64,000 bases of DNA, taken from contig NZ_CP019704.1 in assembly GCF_002005425.1 (NCBI RefSeq), positions 1,756,001 to 1,820,000 of the forward strand. Reading direction: 5' to 3'. Each line of letters starts with the position of its first letter. Position 1 is the first letter of the stretch. A model generated the notes under the pieces. The model was not told the origin of the DNA and did not search any database. It saw nothing but the letters and a program-made list of their open reading frames with translations. The stretch comes from Polaribacter sp. BM10 (GTDB lineage: Bacteria; Bacteroidota; Bacteroidia; Flavobacteriales; Flavobacteriaceae). The translations under genes and the position numbers were made by a program. Shown here in pieces: positions 52,645-60,583 of the stretch.

Positions 52645-54693
52645 TTAATGAAATGGATTGTCTTTTATGTATTGTTTTGCCTTTTTATGATAGTCGTCTG
52701 ATGTATTTGACCAATCTAATTTTGATTTTAATTCTAAGTTAATTTGATTGGCTACTATATCACACAACTTTTTTAAACTCAATTTTGGAATGATATGTTC
52801 TTCTCTTAAAGCTTCAATTACCCCTCTTATAGTTCCTTTACTTCTGTCTCCCAAATTATATACACCATCTTTTGTAATTGCTAAATCTTCAAGTATTTTT
52901 AGAATATAATCTTGCTTCTCCTGATTTACAAATGTTTTAAAACTATCTGTTTCTTCTACTACTAATGATATAGATTTTGTTTGATTGGGTAAAAAAGTAA
53001 TAGGACTTATTTGAACTGTTTCTTTTATAAATTCTGCTTCTATTGACAAAAACTCTTTAAATAGATTTGGGTATTTATCTTCATTATCTTCAAACTCTTC
53101 ATTTCTATCTGAAATAGCTCTAAACCTTAAATCTCTCTGTCTTAACTCTTTTAATCGTGTTTGAATATACAACACTTTATTACTAGGCTCTGCATTATCT
53201 AATACTTCTTGAAGTCTTGAAATACATTTTTCAAATAAGCGCATGTATATATTACGATGATTTACAAAATGAATATCTAATGGAACGGAATCATTTTGTA
53301 ATCGCTCAAAAAAATTATCCATTGACGAATGTAATTCTTTATAGTCATCTTTATCTAACACCATATCATTCATTAGAGAATGAATCATTAGATTTGAACT
53401 AGAATCTTTTTTATAGTACAATGTTTTACTATCAAACAATTCAAAAAATATATTTGATATTTCCCAACTTACATTTAAAACCCTATATGCTTTTTTTAAT
53501 TCACCTAATACTTCATCAAGTGAATCATTAATAATATAACTGAATCTAAAATTCTCAAGCAATAAGCTCTCGTTTTCATCTCTAAGAAAGAAGAATATTC
53601 TTTTATCTTTGATTTTATTATAAGCATTAATTTCATCTTCAAATTTAGCCCTCAAAGATTCCTTTTTCTGTTCGGAAGTAATAGCTTTATTATTGAAACA
53701 AAAATCAATTAATTCCTCAATTTCTTTTTGATATTCATTTTCTGTTTCTCGCTTAACTTCATCAATTTTCTTTTTTAAATCTATATATTCAAAAGACTCA
53801 ATTAAGGACTTCCCTTTAATTATGCTTTTCATCCATTTTAATACAGTATCTAAAACATAAAATAAAGTAAGCTCATTACTGACAATATTTTTTACATTGT
53901 TAGAAATACTATTTAAAGGCTCTTTTAAATTTTCAGGATTTAGCTTTCTATAATTATTTTTATCATTAAAAAACAAAGGATAATTTTTTAACAGCAAATC
54001 ATTATCATATTTGCTAATATCATTATTCTTAAAAATATATAATTTTGATAAAATTTGTTTTAAAGCAGTAGCATCAGTTATTGTTTCCACAACTTCTTCT
54101 TCAAGGATAGATAGCTCGTTTGTTATAAAGCTAATTGAATTATCAATTGTTTTGCAATACTTCTGGTAACCGCTAATAACATTAAGCACATCATATTGAA
54201 CTATATCTAATAAAACATTCATTTGCCACTTTGAGATATTATAATAGTCTTTTTCTTCTATATTGTAATAAAATTCAAAGGTCTCTAGATATTCGCATTG
54301 AGTACCTGCTAAAAAATCTTTATAAGTTAATTTTGGAATTTTCTTTATTAATCTATCTATTTCTTTAAAAATTAAACTACCATAATCACCTAAATACACA
54401 GATTGAATAAACTCACTCGTTTCATCTACGTTTAGTAAAAAATAACGGTTTGCAAATTGGGTTAGTAACCAATCATCGCTATTATGGATATAGTAGGGAT
54501 GTTTATCTTCATTTTTTAATAATCTAATCCTATCATCCTCAGCAACGCATAGTTTTAATTTTTGAAAGTCCTCTAAACCATCAGTCTTTTCAAGTATGTT
54601 TACTTTAAAATCCTTTTCAGCTTTCTGTTTTGCTGTTTTACGCATTATTTTAAAATGCTCTTTAACTATGTTATTAATTGGTTTGTTAAACAT
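52645..54693 (-). CDS. Large hypothetical protein of the integrative element
   Basis: 682 residues, very helical and charged, without transmembrane segments or Walker motifs. Noteworthy parts are YFLLNVDETSEFIQSVYLGD near residue 80, a Lys/Glu-rich coiled coil (~305-345) and a C-terminal region (KPKL-like DGVYNLGDRSKGTIRGVIEA). It begins three bases after the integrase stop and so is probably co-transcribed with it. Family unknown. The C-terminal ~120 residues look like those of RteC-type proteins in layout, which is only a hint. Confidence 0.55.
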   Translation of the reverse strand: MFNKPINNIVKEHFKIMRKTAKQKAEKDFKVNILEKTDGLEDFQKLKLCVAEDDRIRLLKNEDKHPYYIHNSDDWLLTQFANRYFLLNVDETSEFIQSVYLGDYGSLIFKEIDRLIKKIPKLTYKDFLAGTQCEYLETFEFYYNIEEKDYYNISKWQMNVLLDIVQYDVLNVISGYQKYCKTIDNSISFITNELSILEEEVVETITDATALKQILSKLYIFKNNDISKYDNDLLLKNYPLFFNDKNNYRKLNPENLKEPLNSISNNVKNIVSNELTLFYVLDTVLKWMKSIIKGKSLIESFEYIDLKKKIDEVKRETENEYQKEIEELIDFCFNNKAITSEQKKESLRAKFEDEINAYNKIKDKRIFFFLRDENESLLLENFRFSYIINDSLDEVLGELKKAYRVLNVSWEISNIFFELFDSKTLYYKKDSSSNLMIHSLMNDMVLDKDDYKELHSSMDNFFERLQNDSVPLDIHFVNHRNIYMRLFEKCISRLQEVLDNAEPSNKVLYIQTRLKELRQRDLRFRAISDRNEEFEDNEDKYPNLFKEFLSIEAEFIKETVQISPITFLPNQTKSISLVVEETDSFKTFVNQEKQDYILKILEDLAITKDGVYNLGDRSKGTIRGVIEALREEHIIPKLSLKKLCDIVANQINLELKSKLDWSNTSDDYHKKAKQYIKDNPFH

Positions 54694-54696
54694 ATT

Positions 54697-55914
54697 TTAA
54701 TTGATGTATTTATCTACTGCATTATCTAATTCACTACTTATAATTTTTGCATATACTTGTGTTATTCCAATATCGGAATGATCCATTAATTTAGATACGT
54801 GTTCTATTCTCATACCATTATTTAATGCTCTGGTAGCAAATGTATGTCTGCTAATATGAAAGGTTAAAGAAAATGGCAATTCTAAAGTTTTACCCATTTT
54901 AGTTAAATACATATTGCTTAACGCTATTGCTTGTCTTACTACTTTTGCTCTTTGTTCTCTGTCTGTAAAATAATCGTTATCAATATTTGCGAAAGGAAAT
55001 ATTATATCGTTTTGATTTACATTTTCTGTTTTATATTTTTCTAAAATATCTATTGCTACTTGACCAATTCTAATACTATGCTGTCTGTTTGTTTTGCGTA
55101 TTGTCTTAGTTATTTTATGCGTTTTAACGTTGTAATTATTCCATTTTAATTCTATTATATCTCCAAACCTTAAACCTCCAGAAAAGACAGAAAACAAAAA
55201 CATATCTTTTATAATTTGTGCCTTTGCTTTATCTGAAACCTCTAATTTAATAAAAGCTTCTAATTGTTCAGCTGTTAAAAAACGTTTTGTGCTTTTTGCT
55301 TTCTTGACTTTAAACTTACTAAAAGGAAAATGATTTAACGGTATTAAATCCTCTCTCTGCGCTTCTTTAAACATTAGGTTAAGAATCTTTAAAGAAAAGT
55401 TTATCGTCGTGTTGTTGTTACCTAAAGTAGTGCTACAGTAACCTGCATAATCTTTTAATGTGGTTACCGTAATATCATCGAACATTAACTCTTTATGTCC
55501 TATAAACTTTTCAAACTTTTTCAAGTAGTTTTTATAGTTGTTATATGTTGATAGTGCTAAAGTGTCTTTTTGTTTTTCGCATCGGCTGTATGCATACTCA
55601 AAGAAATTAACTAAAGGTTTTCCCTTGATAGCTTCTTTTAATTTTCTTGCCGATGTTGATTGATTTTTAGTTTCTAAATCTGCTATTTGTCCTTGTGCAT
55701 CTGCAACCTTTTTAGAGATGTATTTATTTAGTCGTGTAGAATTACTATGGTTTTTCTTTACTTTTTGCTTATCCTCATCCCATTCATTAGGCTCTAATTT
55801 TAAGCTTAAAGAAATGAATTTAGTTTTTCTGTCTTTTATCACTCTAAGATATAGAGGTGCTTTTCCTGACTTATCGACTTTAGTTTTTCTTAATGTTACT
55901 TTTATTGAAGACAT
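54697..55914 (-). CDS. Tyrosine recombinase/integrase of the 14.9-kb element
   Basis: Start at MSSIKVTLRKTKVDKSGKAP, 405 residues; 41 codons of hydrophobic sequence upstream are rejected. Arm-binding N-terminal domain, SAM-like core-binding domain (TLALSTYNNYKNYLKKFEKF) and catalytic domain with Arg in FSGGLRFGDIIELKW, HISRHTFATRAL (HxxR), and VYAKI with the nucleophile Tyr after LMDHSDIG. It is a Bacteroidota ICE/phage-type integrase, not IntI: the IntI-specific extra helix is not seen. It lies 180 bases from the right attachment site and presumably chose the attC as target. Confidence 0.9.
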   Translation of the reverse strand: MSSIKVTLRKTKVDKSGKAPLYLRVIKDRKTKFISLSLKLEPNEWDEDKQKVKKNHSNSTRLNKYISKKVADAQGQIADLETKNQSTSARKLKEAIKGKPLVNFFEYAYSRCEKQKDTLALSTYNNYKNYLKKFEKFIGHKELMFDDITVTTLKDYAGYCSTTLGNNNTTINFSLKILNLMFKEAQREDLIPLNHFPFSKFKVKKAKSTKRFLTAEQLEAFIKLEVSDKAKAQIIKDMFLFSVFSGGLRFGDIIELKWNNYNVKTHKITKTIRKTNRQHSIRIGQVAIDILEKYKTENVNQNDIIFPFANIDNDYFTDREQRAKVVRQAIALSNMYLTKMGKTLELPFSLTFHISRHTFATRALNNGMRIEHVSKLMDHSDIGITQVYAKIISSELDNAVDKYIN

Positions 55915-55960
55915 AACGTATTGATTTATAATAGGTGCAATAGGATGCAAACCAATACTA

Positions 55961-55981
55961 AGGTACAACAATAGGTACAAC
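55961..55981 (+). repeat. Arm-type direct repeats near right end of element
   Basis: AGGTACAAC 55961-55969 and TAGGTACAAC 55972-55981, matching the pair near the left end. Weaker versions (AGGTGCAAT, AGGATGCAA) precede them. Likely integrase binding sites. Confidence 0.6.
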
Positions 55982-56094
55982 AAACAATGCTTTTTATTGT
56001 ATTTTATTACATTATTTTGCATTACATAAAACAACAAAAGTCCTTATTTACAGGTTATTAAGTGAAATTAAAAGAGATTTAATATAATAACTAG

Positions 56095-56106
56095 ACAACA
56101 CCGTGT
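56095..56106 (+). repeat. Right attachment core of the integrative element
   Basis: Second copy of ACAACACCGTGT. The next base resumes the normal attC sequence. Confidence 0.8.
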
Positions 56107-56224
56107 ATAATTAATTGCTGCTTTTAGCTCACTTGGAAAATCCTTCGGATTTTCGCCGTTCGTGATTTATTTAGTAGATTAATTGCTTAAAAACGCAACT
56201 AATCATAACACAAACACGTTGTAG
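56107..56224 (+). repeat. attC-like site 44, right fragment
   Basis: Continues the c45 site with ATAATTAATTGC, hairpin GAAAATCC-ttc-GGATTTTC and R' GTTGTAG 56218-56224. Nearly identical to site 1. Confidence 0.85.
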
Positions 56225-56262
56225 GTAAGCTAAAACCGAAATAAATCAATGAAATTCGAACT

Positions 56263-56781
56263 ATGAAAAAAGATCCTTATTCTGGACTTTCTTGGATGAC
56301 AGAGGAAATAAAGAACGAATTAATTATACGAGATAAAATTGTGGAAAATGAAGATATTGAAAGTCTATTTTCTTTAAAAGACAATTCTGACTTTTCAATT
56401 GCTTTATTTGAAATCCTTCAAAAAAGGAATGAAAAAGAACCTAATTCTCTGAATGAAATTGAGCTGAATTTATTTTTATGTATGAATTTGGAAAATGCAG
56501 GTCAAGCAGATAGTATTTTGACTTTTTTACAAGAATGGTTTCCTGAACAGAATGAAAAAGTTATTAAATCATTGAATGAAATTGGAGCGACTAAATCATC
56601 TGAAATAATAAAAAAAGCGGTTGAATTGCTTCCTGAAAATGGTAGCTGGTTTTTTGAAAGTTCTGATGAAAATTCTGAAAAGTTAATGATCAAATTTGAC
56701 AGTGAATTTTCAAGTTATCCAGACGGACCAATGGAAGACATATATCGAAAATATGCTGAAAAAAATAGAAATGAATTATAA
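56263..56781 (+). CDS. DMP19/DUF4375-like protein (c46)
   Basis: 172 residues, helical and acidic. IKSLNEIGATKSSEIIKKAV followed by ELLPENGSWFFESSDENSEK, and the end EFSSYPDGPMEDIYRKYAEK, match the DMP19 family layout. In Bacteroidota such proteins are often lone accessory or immunity-type genes. Ends match over ten bases (GTTGTAGGTA/TACCTACAAC). Confidence 0.65.
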   Translation: MKKDPYSGLSWMTEEIKNELIIRDKIVENEDIESLFSLKDNSDFSIALFEILQKRNEKEPNSLNEIELNLFLCMNLENAGQADSILTFLQEWFPEQNEKVIKSLNEIGATKSSEIIKKAVELLPENGSWFFESSDENSEKLMIKFDSEFSSYPDGPMEDIYRKYAEKNRNEL

Positions 56782-56790
56782 AAAACCTAC

Positions 56791-56923
56791 CTACAACACC
56801 ATATATAATTTATTGCTGGCTTTTTGCCTACTTACGAAAATCCTCGCGGATTTTCTTTGTCAGTAATTATTTACTAAATTAGTTGCTTAACCACGCAACA
56901 AACCATATATAAACACGTTGTAA
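56791..56923 (+). repeat. attC-like site 45 (end of c46)
   Basis: R'' CTACAAC 56791-56797; R' GTTGTAA 56917-56923. Common hairpin. Confidence 0.9.
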
Positions 56924-56945
56924 AACATTTAAAAAAAATAAAATT

Positions 56946-56976
56946 AGTTGAACATTCAACTTTTTTTGTAGATTTG
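56946..56976 (+). promoter_or_regulatory. Promoter with overlapping palindromic operator for the marR-protease operon
   Basis: AGTTGAA-CA-TTCAACT (56946-56961) is a perfect 7-bp inverted repeat. A -7 box TAGATTTG (56969-56976) matches the Bacteroidota consensus, and the TTG within the palindrome sits 18 bases before it as a -33 element. A further AGTTGAA half-site follows the -7 box. MarR binding here would block its own promoter. Confidence 0.65.
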
Positions 56977-57005
56977 CATTAGTTGAACTTACATCTAATA
57001 TTAGA

Positions 57006-57488
57006 ATGAGTAAAGAAATATTAAGGGAAATCGGAAAAATTTATAGGGCGCTAAACTCATTTTCGGATTTTTTAATGAAATCTATAAATTTGGAAAAGGG
57101 ACAATATCAATTTTTACTGCGAGTAAAAGAAAATCCAGGTATTAACCAACAAGATTTGTCGTTAAACCTTTTAGTCGATAAAACAACTACTGCAAAAGCA
57201 ATAAAAAAATTAGTAGCAAAAGGTTATGTAATTAAAAAAATTGAAAAAAAAGATAAGCGTAACCTAAATTTATACTTGACAGAAAAAGGGAAGCAAACTT
57301 GTATTTTTCTTGAACAAGAGGAACAATTTGCTACAAAAATCTCGTTGAGTAAAATAAATACATCTGAACAGAAGAAACTATTAGAGCAATTAAATGTAAT
57401 TAGTAACAACGTAATCCAATTATATTCAAATTTCAAAAATGATAATGAAGAGCATTTTATTAAGTTAGTAAAAGAAGAAAAAATATGA
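57006..57488 (+). CDS. MarR-family transcriptional regulator (c47)
   Basis: 160 residues with winged helix: QYQFLLRVKENPGINQQDLS, recognition helix LLVDKTTTAKAIKKLVAKGY and wing IKKIEKKDKRNLNLYLTEKG, plus helical dimer arms at both ends. It probably represses the operon through the palindrome at 56946-56961 and responds to a small ligand. The start of the following protease gene overlaps its stop by four bases (ATGA). Confidence 0.88.
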   Translation: MSKEILREIGKIYRALNSFSDFLMKSINLEKGQYQFLLRVKENPGINQQDLSLNLLVDKTTTAKAIKKLVAKGYVIKKIEKKDKRNLNLYLTEKGKQTCIFLEQEEQFATKISLSKINTSEQKKLLEQLNVISNNVIQLYSNFKNDNEEHFIKLVKEEKI

Positions 57489-58411
57489 AATACGTAATAT
57501 TCTTATTATTAGTAGCAACTATAACTGGCTGCTCTGTTCAAAATAATTCAGTTGTTTTATCTACAACATCAAAAAGTGTAAACAAACCATTAAGTACGTT
57601 CCCTTTTGAACTAAGAGGTGATAATCAATTATACGTACAAGTAAAAGTTAATGGTGTAGATTCACTAACATTTAATATTGATACTGGAGCAAGCTCATTT
57701 GTTGTAGTTGATAGTATAGCACGTAATAAATTAAAATTGAATTTTGATGGAGAAGACACTAATATAGGTGCTTCTTCTATTACGATAGTTAAATCTAGCT
57801 CAAACAATAAAATCGAATTAGGCAACGTCAAACTAGAAAATTTGACACTTTATTCAATTCCATATGAGAGCGTTGATTTTGATGGAATTATAGGAAGCGA
57901 ATTTTTCCTTAATTACGTGGTCGACATAAACTATGATAGAAAAACAATTAAACTATACGATCCAAAAACCTATAAATATAAAGGGAAGAAAAAAAGACTT
58001 GAAGTGCGAATGGACAATGGCGTACCATTAATCAAGTCTTCATTTATGTTAAACGGTTCATTATATGAAGATTGGTTTATGCTCGACACAGGTGCTGATG
58101 ACAGAATTTCGTTTAATAGCACAGCTGTTACAAATTTAAATCTTGAAAATAAACTTAAAATAGTTGGTAGCTCAAATAGTATGGATTCTAATGGAATCTT
58201 ATATAAATCACCTTTAGTCTTGGTAAAAGAAATAAAGATTAGCGACTACTCATTCTATAATGTTATAGCGAGTTTATCAAAAGCCAAAATAGGGACAAAT
58301 GCAAGTGATTCCCATATTGGGGCATTAGGAAACATTGTTTTAAACAAAATGAATGTTATATACGATTTGGGTAATAATTATTTGTATTTGGAACCTAAGT
58401 ATTTTAAATAG
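57485..58411 (+). CDS. Retropepsin-like aspartic protease lipoprotein (c47)
   Basis: 308 residues. Signal MKYVIFLLLVATITGC (lipobox ITGC). Two aspartic protease half-domains are seen: FNIDTGASSFVVVD (Asp ~residue 64) and WFMLDTGADDRISF (Asp ~residue 201), each followed by a strand pair, with FDGIIGSEFFLNYVVDINYD as the usual Gly-rich flap support. Similar clan AA proteins of Bacteroidota act outside the cytoplasm. Co-expressed with the MarR regulator. Substrate unknown. Confidence 0.85.
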   Translation: MKYVIFLLLVATITGCSVQNNSVVLSTTSKSVNKPLSTFPFELRGDNQLYVQVKVNGVDSLTFNIDTGASSFVVVDSIARNKLKLNFDGEDTNIGASSITIVKSSSNNKIELGNVKLENLTLYSIPYESVDFDGIIGSEFFLNYVVDINYDRKTIKLYDPKTYKYKGKKKRLEVRMDNGVPLIKSSFMLNGSLYEDWFMLDTGADDRISFNSTAVTNLNLENKLKIVGSSNSMDSNGILYKSPLVLVKEIKISDYSFYNVIASLSKAKIGTNASDSHIGALGNIVLNKMNVIYDLGNNYLYLEPKYFK

Positions 58412-58428
58412 AAACTAAAAAAAACGTT

Positions 58429-58625
58429 TTACAACAACGTATATAGCTCATAGCTAATTAGTTGCTTAAACAAAGTTAAGGCATATTTAGAAAGTCGACA
58501 AATTTTTAAATTTGACGATTTCCAATAAAAAAGATAGATAGTAAAATTTAAAAATCTGGCTTGTGCTTAATCCGAAAAATAATCGTTAATTTACACGCTA
58601 CGAGCCATATACAAGACCGTTGCCA
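58429..58625 (+). repeat. attC-like site 46, long type (end of c47)
   Basis: R'' TTACAAC 58429-58435; R' GTTGCCA 58619-58625. 197 bp, same family as site 25, with inner CAAATTTTTAAATTTG and arms GTATATAGCTCATAGC and GCTACGAGCCATATAC. Confidence 0.82.
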
Positions 58626-59122
58626 AAAACTGTACTCACTAAATTTCTGAAAAAAGTAATTTGTGATTTAAAGTTCTAAATTTTAAGGAAAAAGTAAAGA
58701 AATGCTAGAATGTGGAACACTCTCTCGCTCGTGGAAATTTGTAAAATTGGGAAAATTTAGAAATTTAAAAAAGAGAATTTTATTACTCAAACTCTAAAGA
58801 CAAAAATGCGGAATTCTTACTCGAAATCTGAATTTAGCAAGTTTGCGGAATTGAGCAAAATATGAAAAATCAGAATTGTGGAATTTACTCAAACTCTGAA
58901 TTAAAAATTAGCGGAAAACTCACTCAAATGTTGAATTCTGAAAAATAGAAAAATGAATAGCACGAAATTATAAAAAATAAAAAACAGCTATTTGGCAACA
59001 ACGTGTATAAAAATTTGCTTAATTTTAGCTTAAACTAAAGTTTGTTGCATTTTTATAAACTTTGATTTTCCTGCGAAAAATCTGCCGTTCATAAAAACGC
59101 AACTTTCCATAACACAAACACG
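58620..59122 (+). repeat. ORF-less cassette c48, family C copy 3 (503 bp)
   Basis: Same length as c20 and very close to it. No gene seen on either strand. Last complete cassette of the array. With site 46 it makes up the gene-free stretch 58412-59141. Confidence 0.75.
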
Positions 59123-59128
59123 TTGTAA
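58993..59128 (+). repeat. attC-like site 47 (end of c48), last of the array
   Basis: R'' TGGCAAC 58993-58999; R' GTTGTAA 59122-59128. Hairpin GATTTTCC-tgc-GAAAAATC. No further intact site is seen to the right; the end TAGTTACAAC expected for the next cassette is missing. Confidence 0.83.
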
Positions 59129-59141
59129 CTAAAAAACAAAA

Positions 59142-60119
59142 ATGAAAACATCTTTTAAGTTATTATTACTCTTTCTTACTACTTTAAGCACGAAATCTTT
59201 TTCGCAGAAAATAATTAAAGATTACGAACCTGTAAAAAATGATAGCCTAAAAATTAGAATAGGAGAAAATGACTTTTTACCCTTTATTCAAAAAGGATAT
59301 ACTCTAATGCTTCCCGAAAATAAAAAGATAAAAGGTGTACTTATTTTCTTAGAAGATTCAAAGTACAACAAAAAGAATTGTAGTTCTAAGTAGATATATA
59401 ATCAAGCATCTATAAGTAATTTTGCGGTATTATCAATTTCTACCGAAATCCCTCTAGATTTTTATTTTTCTATATCATCTATTAAATCTACTCATAATTT
59501 AATTAAAAAATTTTAAAAAAAATTAAATCTCCCTAATGAAAATATTTCCTTTTTGGGCGCAGGTTTAGTTGGTCATAGAGCAATGAAATATATTGAATTT
59601 ATCAAAAAAGAAGATTCGGATTTTAAGTTAAACATTAAAGGTGTGGTTATTTGTGATTTCACATTAGATTGGATAAGAAAATGGCAACAACATAAACGAG
59701 ACATTAAAATAAATCGAATTGATCTTTGGGAGCCGCCTTTTATGAATTTTATATTGGAAACCTATCTGAAAGGTACACCCAAAACTGCTCAAGATAATTA
59801 TCATAATTTCTCGACTTATAGTTACTCCAATCAAAATAATGAAAATATTAATTTTTATAAAAATTATGCTATAAGAGCCTATATCGAGCCAAAAATAAAG
59901 TACAGACTTAAAAAATATTACAGAACTTTATATGAAAATAATGCTACTGATATTATTGGATTTTTAGCCGAATTAGAACTTGTAGGAAATAAAAATACAG
60001 AATTAGTTATTTTGCAGCCTGAATATAATCAATCTGAAAATCGGAATACACAGACTACTTGGAATAAAATAGATAAAGATGAATTAATGAATTGGATCAA
60101 TAAGCAAACGGAAAAATAA
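59142..60119 (+). pseudogene. Broken gene for an exported protein, possibly α/β-hydrolase-like
   Basis: One frame runs from MKTSFKLLLLFLTTLSTKSF (signal peptide) through YTLMLPENKKIKGVLIFLED to NISFLGAGLVGHRAMKYIEF and a helical C-terminus, but it is interrupted by TAG at 59391 and TAA at 59514. The frame is kept across both stops, so these are point changes. GVLIFLED and FLGAGLVGHRAM fit the oxyanion-hole and nucleophile-elbow region of α/β-hydrolases, with Gly-Ala-Gly in place of G-x-S-x-G, so even the intact ancestor may have lacked the nucleophile. It marks the decayed end of the array. Confidence 0.65.
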
Positions 60120-60583
60120 CTTCGCAAACATCATACATAGTTGATTATTATTTTTTAAATTTTGTTCATTTTTCTATATACCCTAAAACTTTGCAAAATT
60201 TTAGCTTTACTCACTATTTTAGAAATTGAGTTAGCTTAATATTAAATACTGAAGTACAACTCTTGAAGGTTAAAATAACCTGTTAAGAATTAACTCACAA
60301 ATTAGACAGAGAATTATAATTTTATAATTCATTATAAAATACCTACTCTATTTACAGAATCAGAGAAATTTATAATAAGCACAACGATACAAAACTTATC
60401 AAAACAGAATTGTATTGAGAATCAATAAAAATATATACAATCGAAAGATTTTTATACTTTGCAGAAATACAAAAAAATAAAATAACCATTTTATTCTTCT
60501 TTTATTTAATAACTTTGAGCCTATAAATATGCTATGTTAGTTAGAGTAAATCTCATTTTTAATTAAACAACTGAGTATTAATA
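60120..60583. other. Intergenic region between pseudogene and trkH-like gene
   Basis: 464 bases without a gene. It contains the trkH promoter candidate near its right end. No attC-like structure is seen. Confidence 0.5.
60510..60517 (+). promoter_or_regulatory. Candidate -7 box for trkH-like gene
   Basis: TAACTTTG matches TAnnTTTG, 66 bases before the ATG. The -33 element is not obvious. Confidence 0.4.

Larger units (their letters stand above)
41236..56106 (-). mobile_element. 14.9-kb integrative element with type I RM system, inserted in an attC site
   Basis: Flanked by the 12-bp direct repeat ACAACACCGTGT (41236-41247 and 56095-56106), part of the attC of c45. All clear genes run on the - strand: integrase next to the right end, a 682-residue unknown protein, HTH excisionase-like protein, Rep-like protein, hsdR, hsdS, PrrC-like ATPase, hsdM, and three accessory genes. 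There are no conjugation or phage structural genes, so it is a mobilisable or satellite-type element rather than a full ICE or prophage. Codon content is similar to the host. Confidence 0.85.

Noticed and set aside
54697..55914. Tyrosine recombinase as the integron integrase IntI
   Set aside because: It is encoded inside the integrative element next to its attachment site, has an arm-binding N-terminal domain of ICE/phage type, and lies in the middle rather than at an end of the array.
41236..56106. Prophage or conjugative element
   Set aside because: No capsid, tail, portal, terminase, relaxase or type IV secretion genes.
613..59128. Promoters inside every attC (TAACTTTA, TAAATTAG near the right arm)
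   Set aside because: They match TAnnTTTG only partly and no -33 element stands at the right distance, so they are explained as stem sequence.
613..59128. CRISPR array or REP elements
   Set aside because: The repeats are mostly 128-136 bp, 0.5-2.5 kb apart, with genes between and cassette-specific ends; no spacers.
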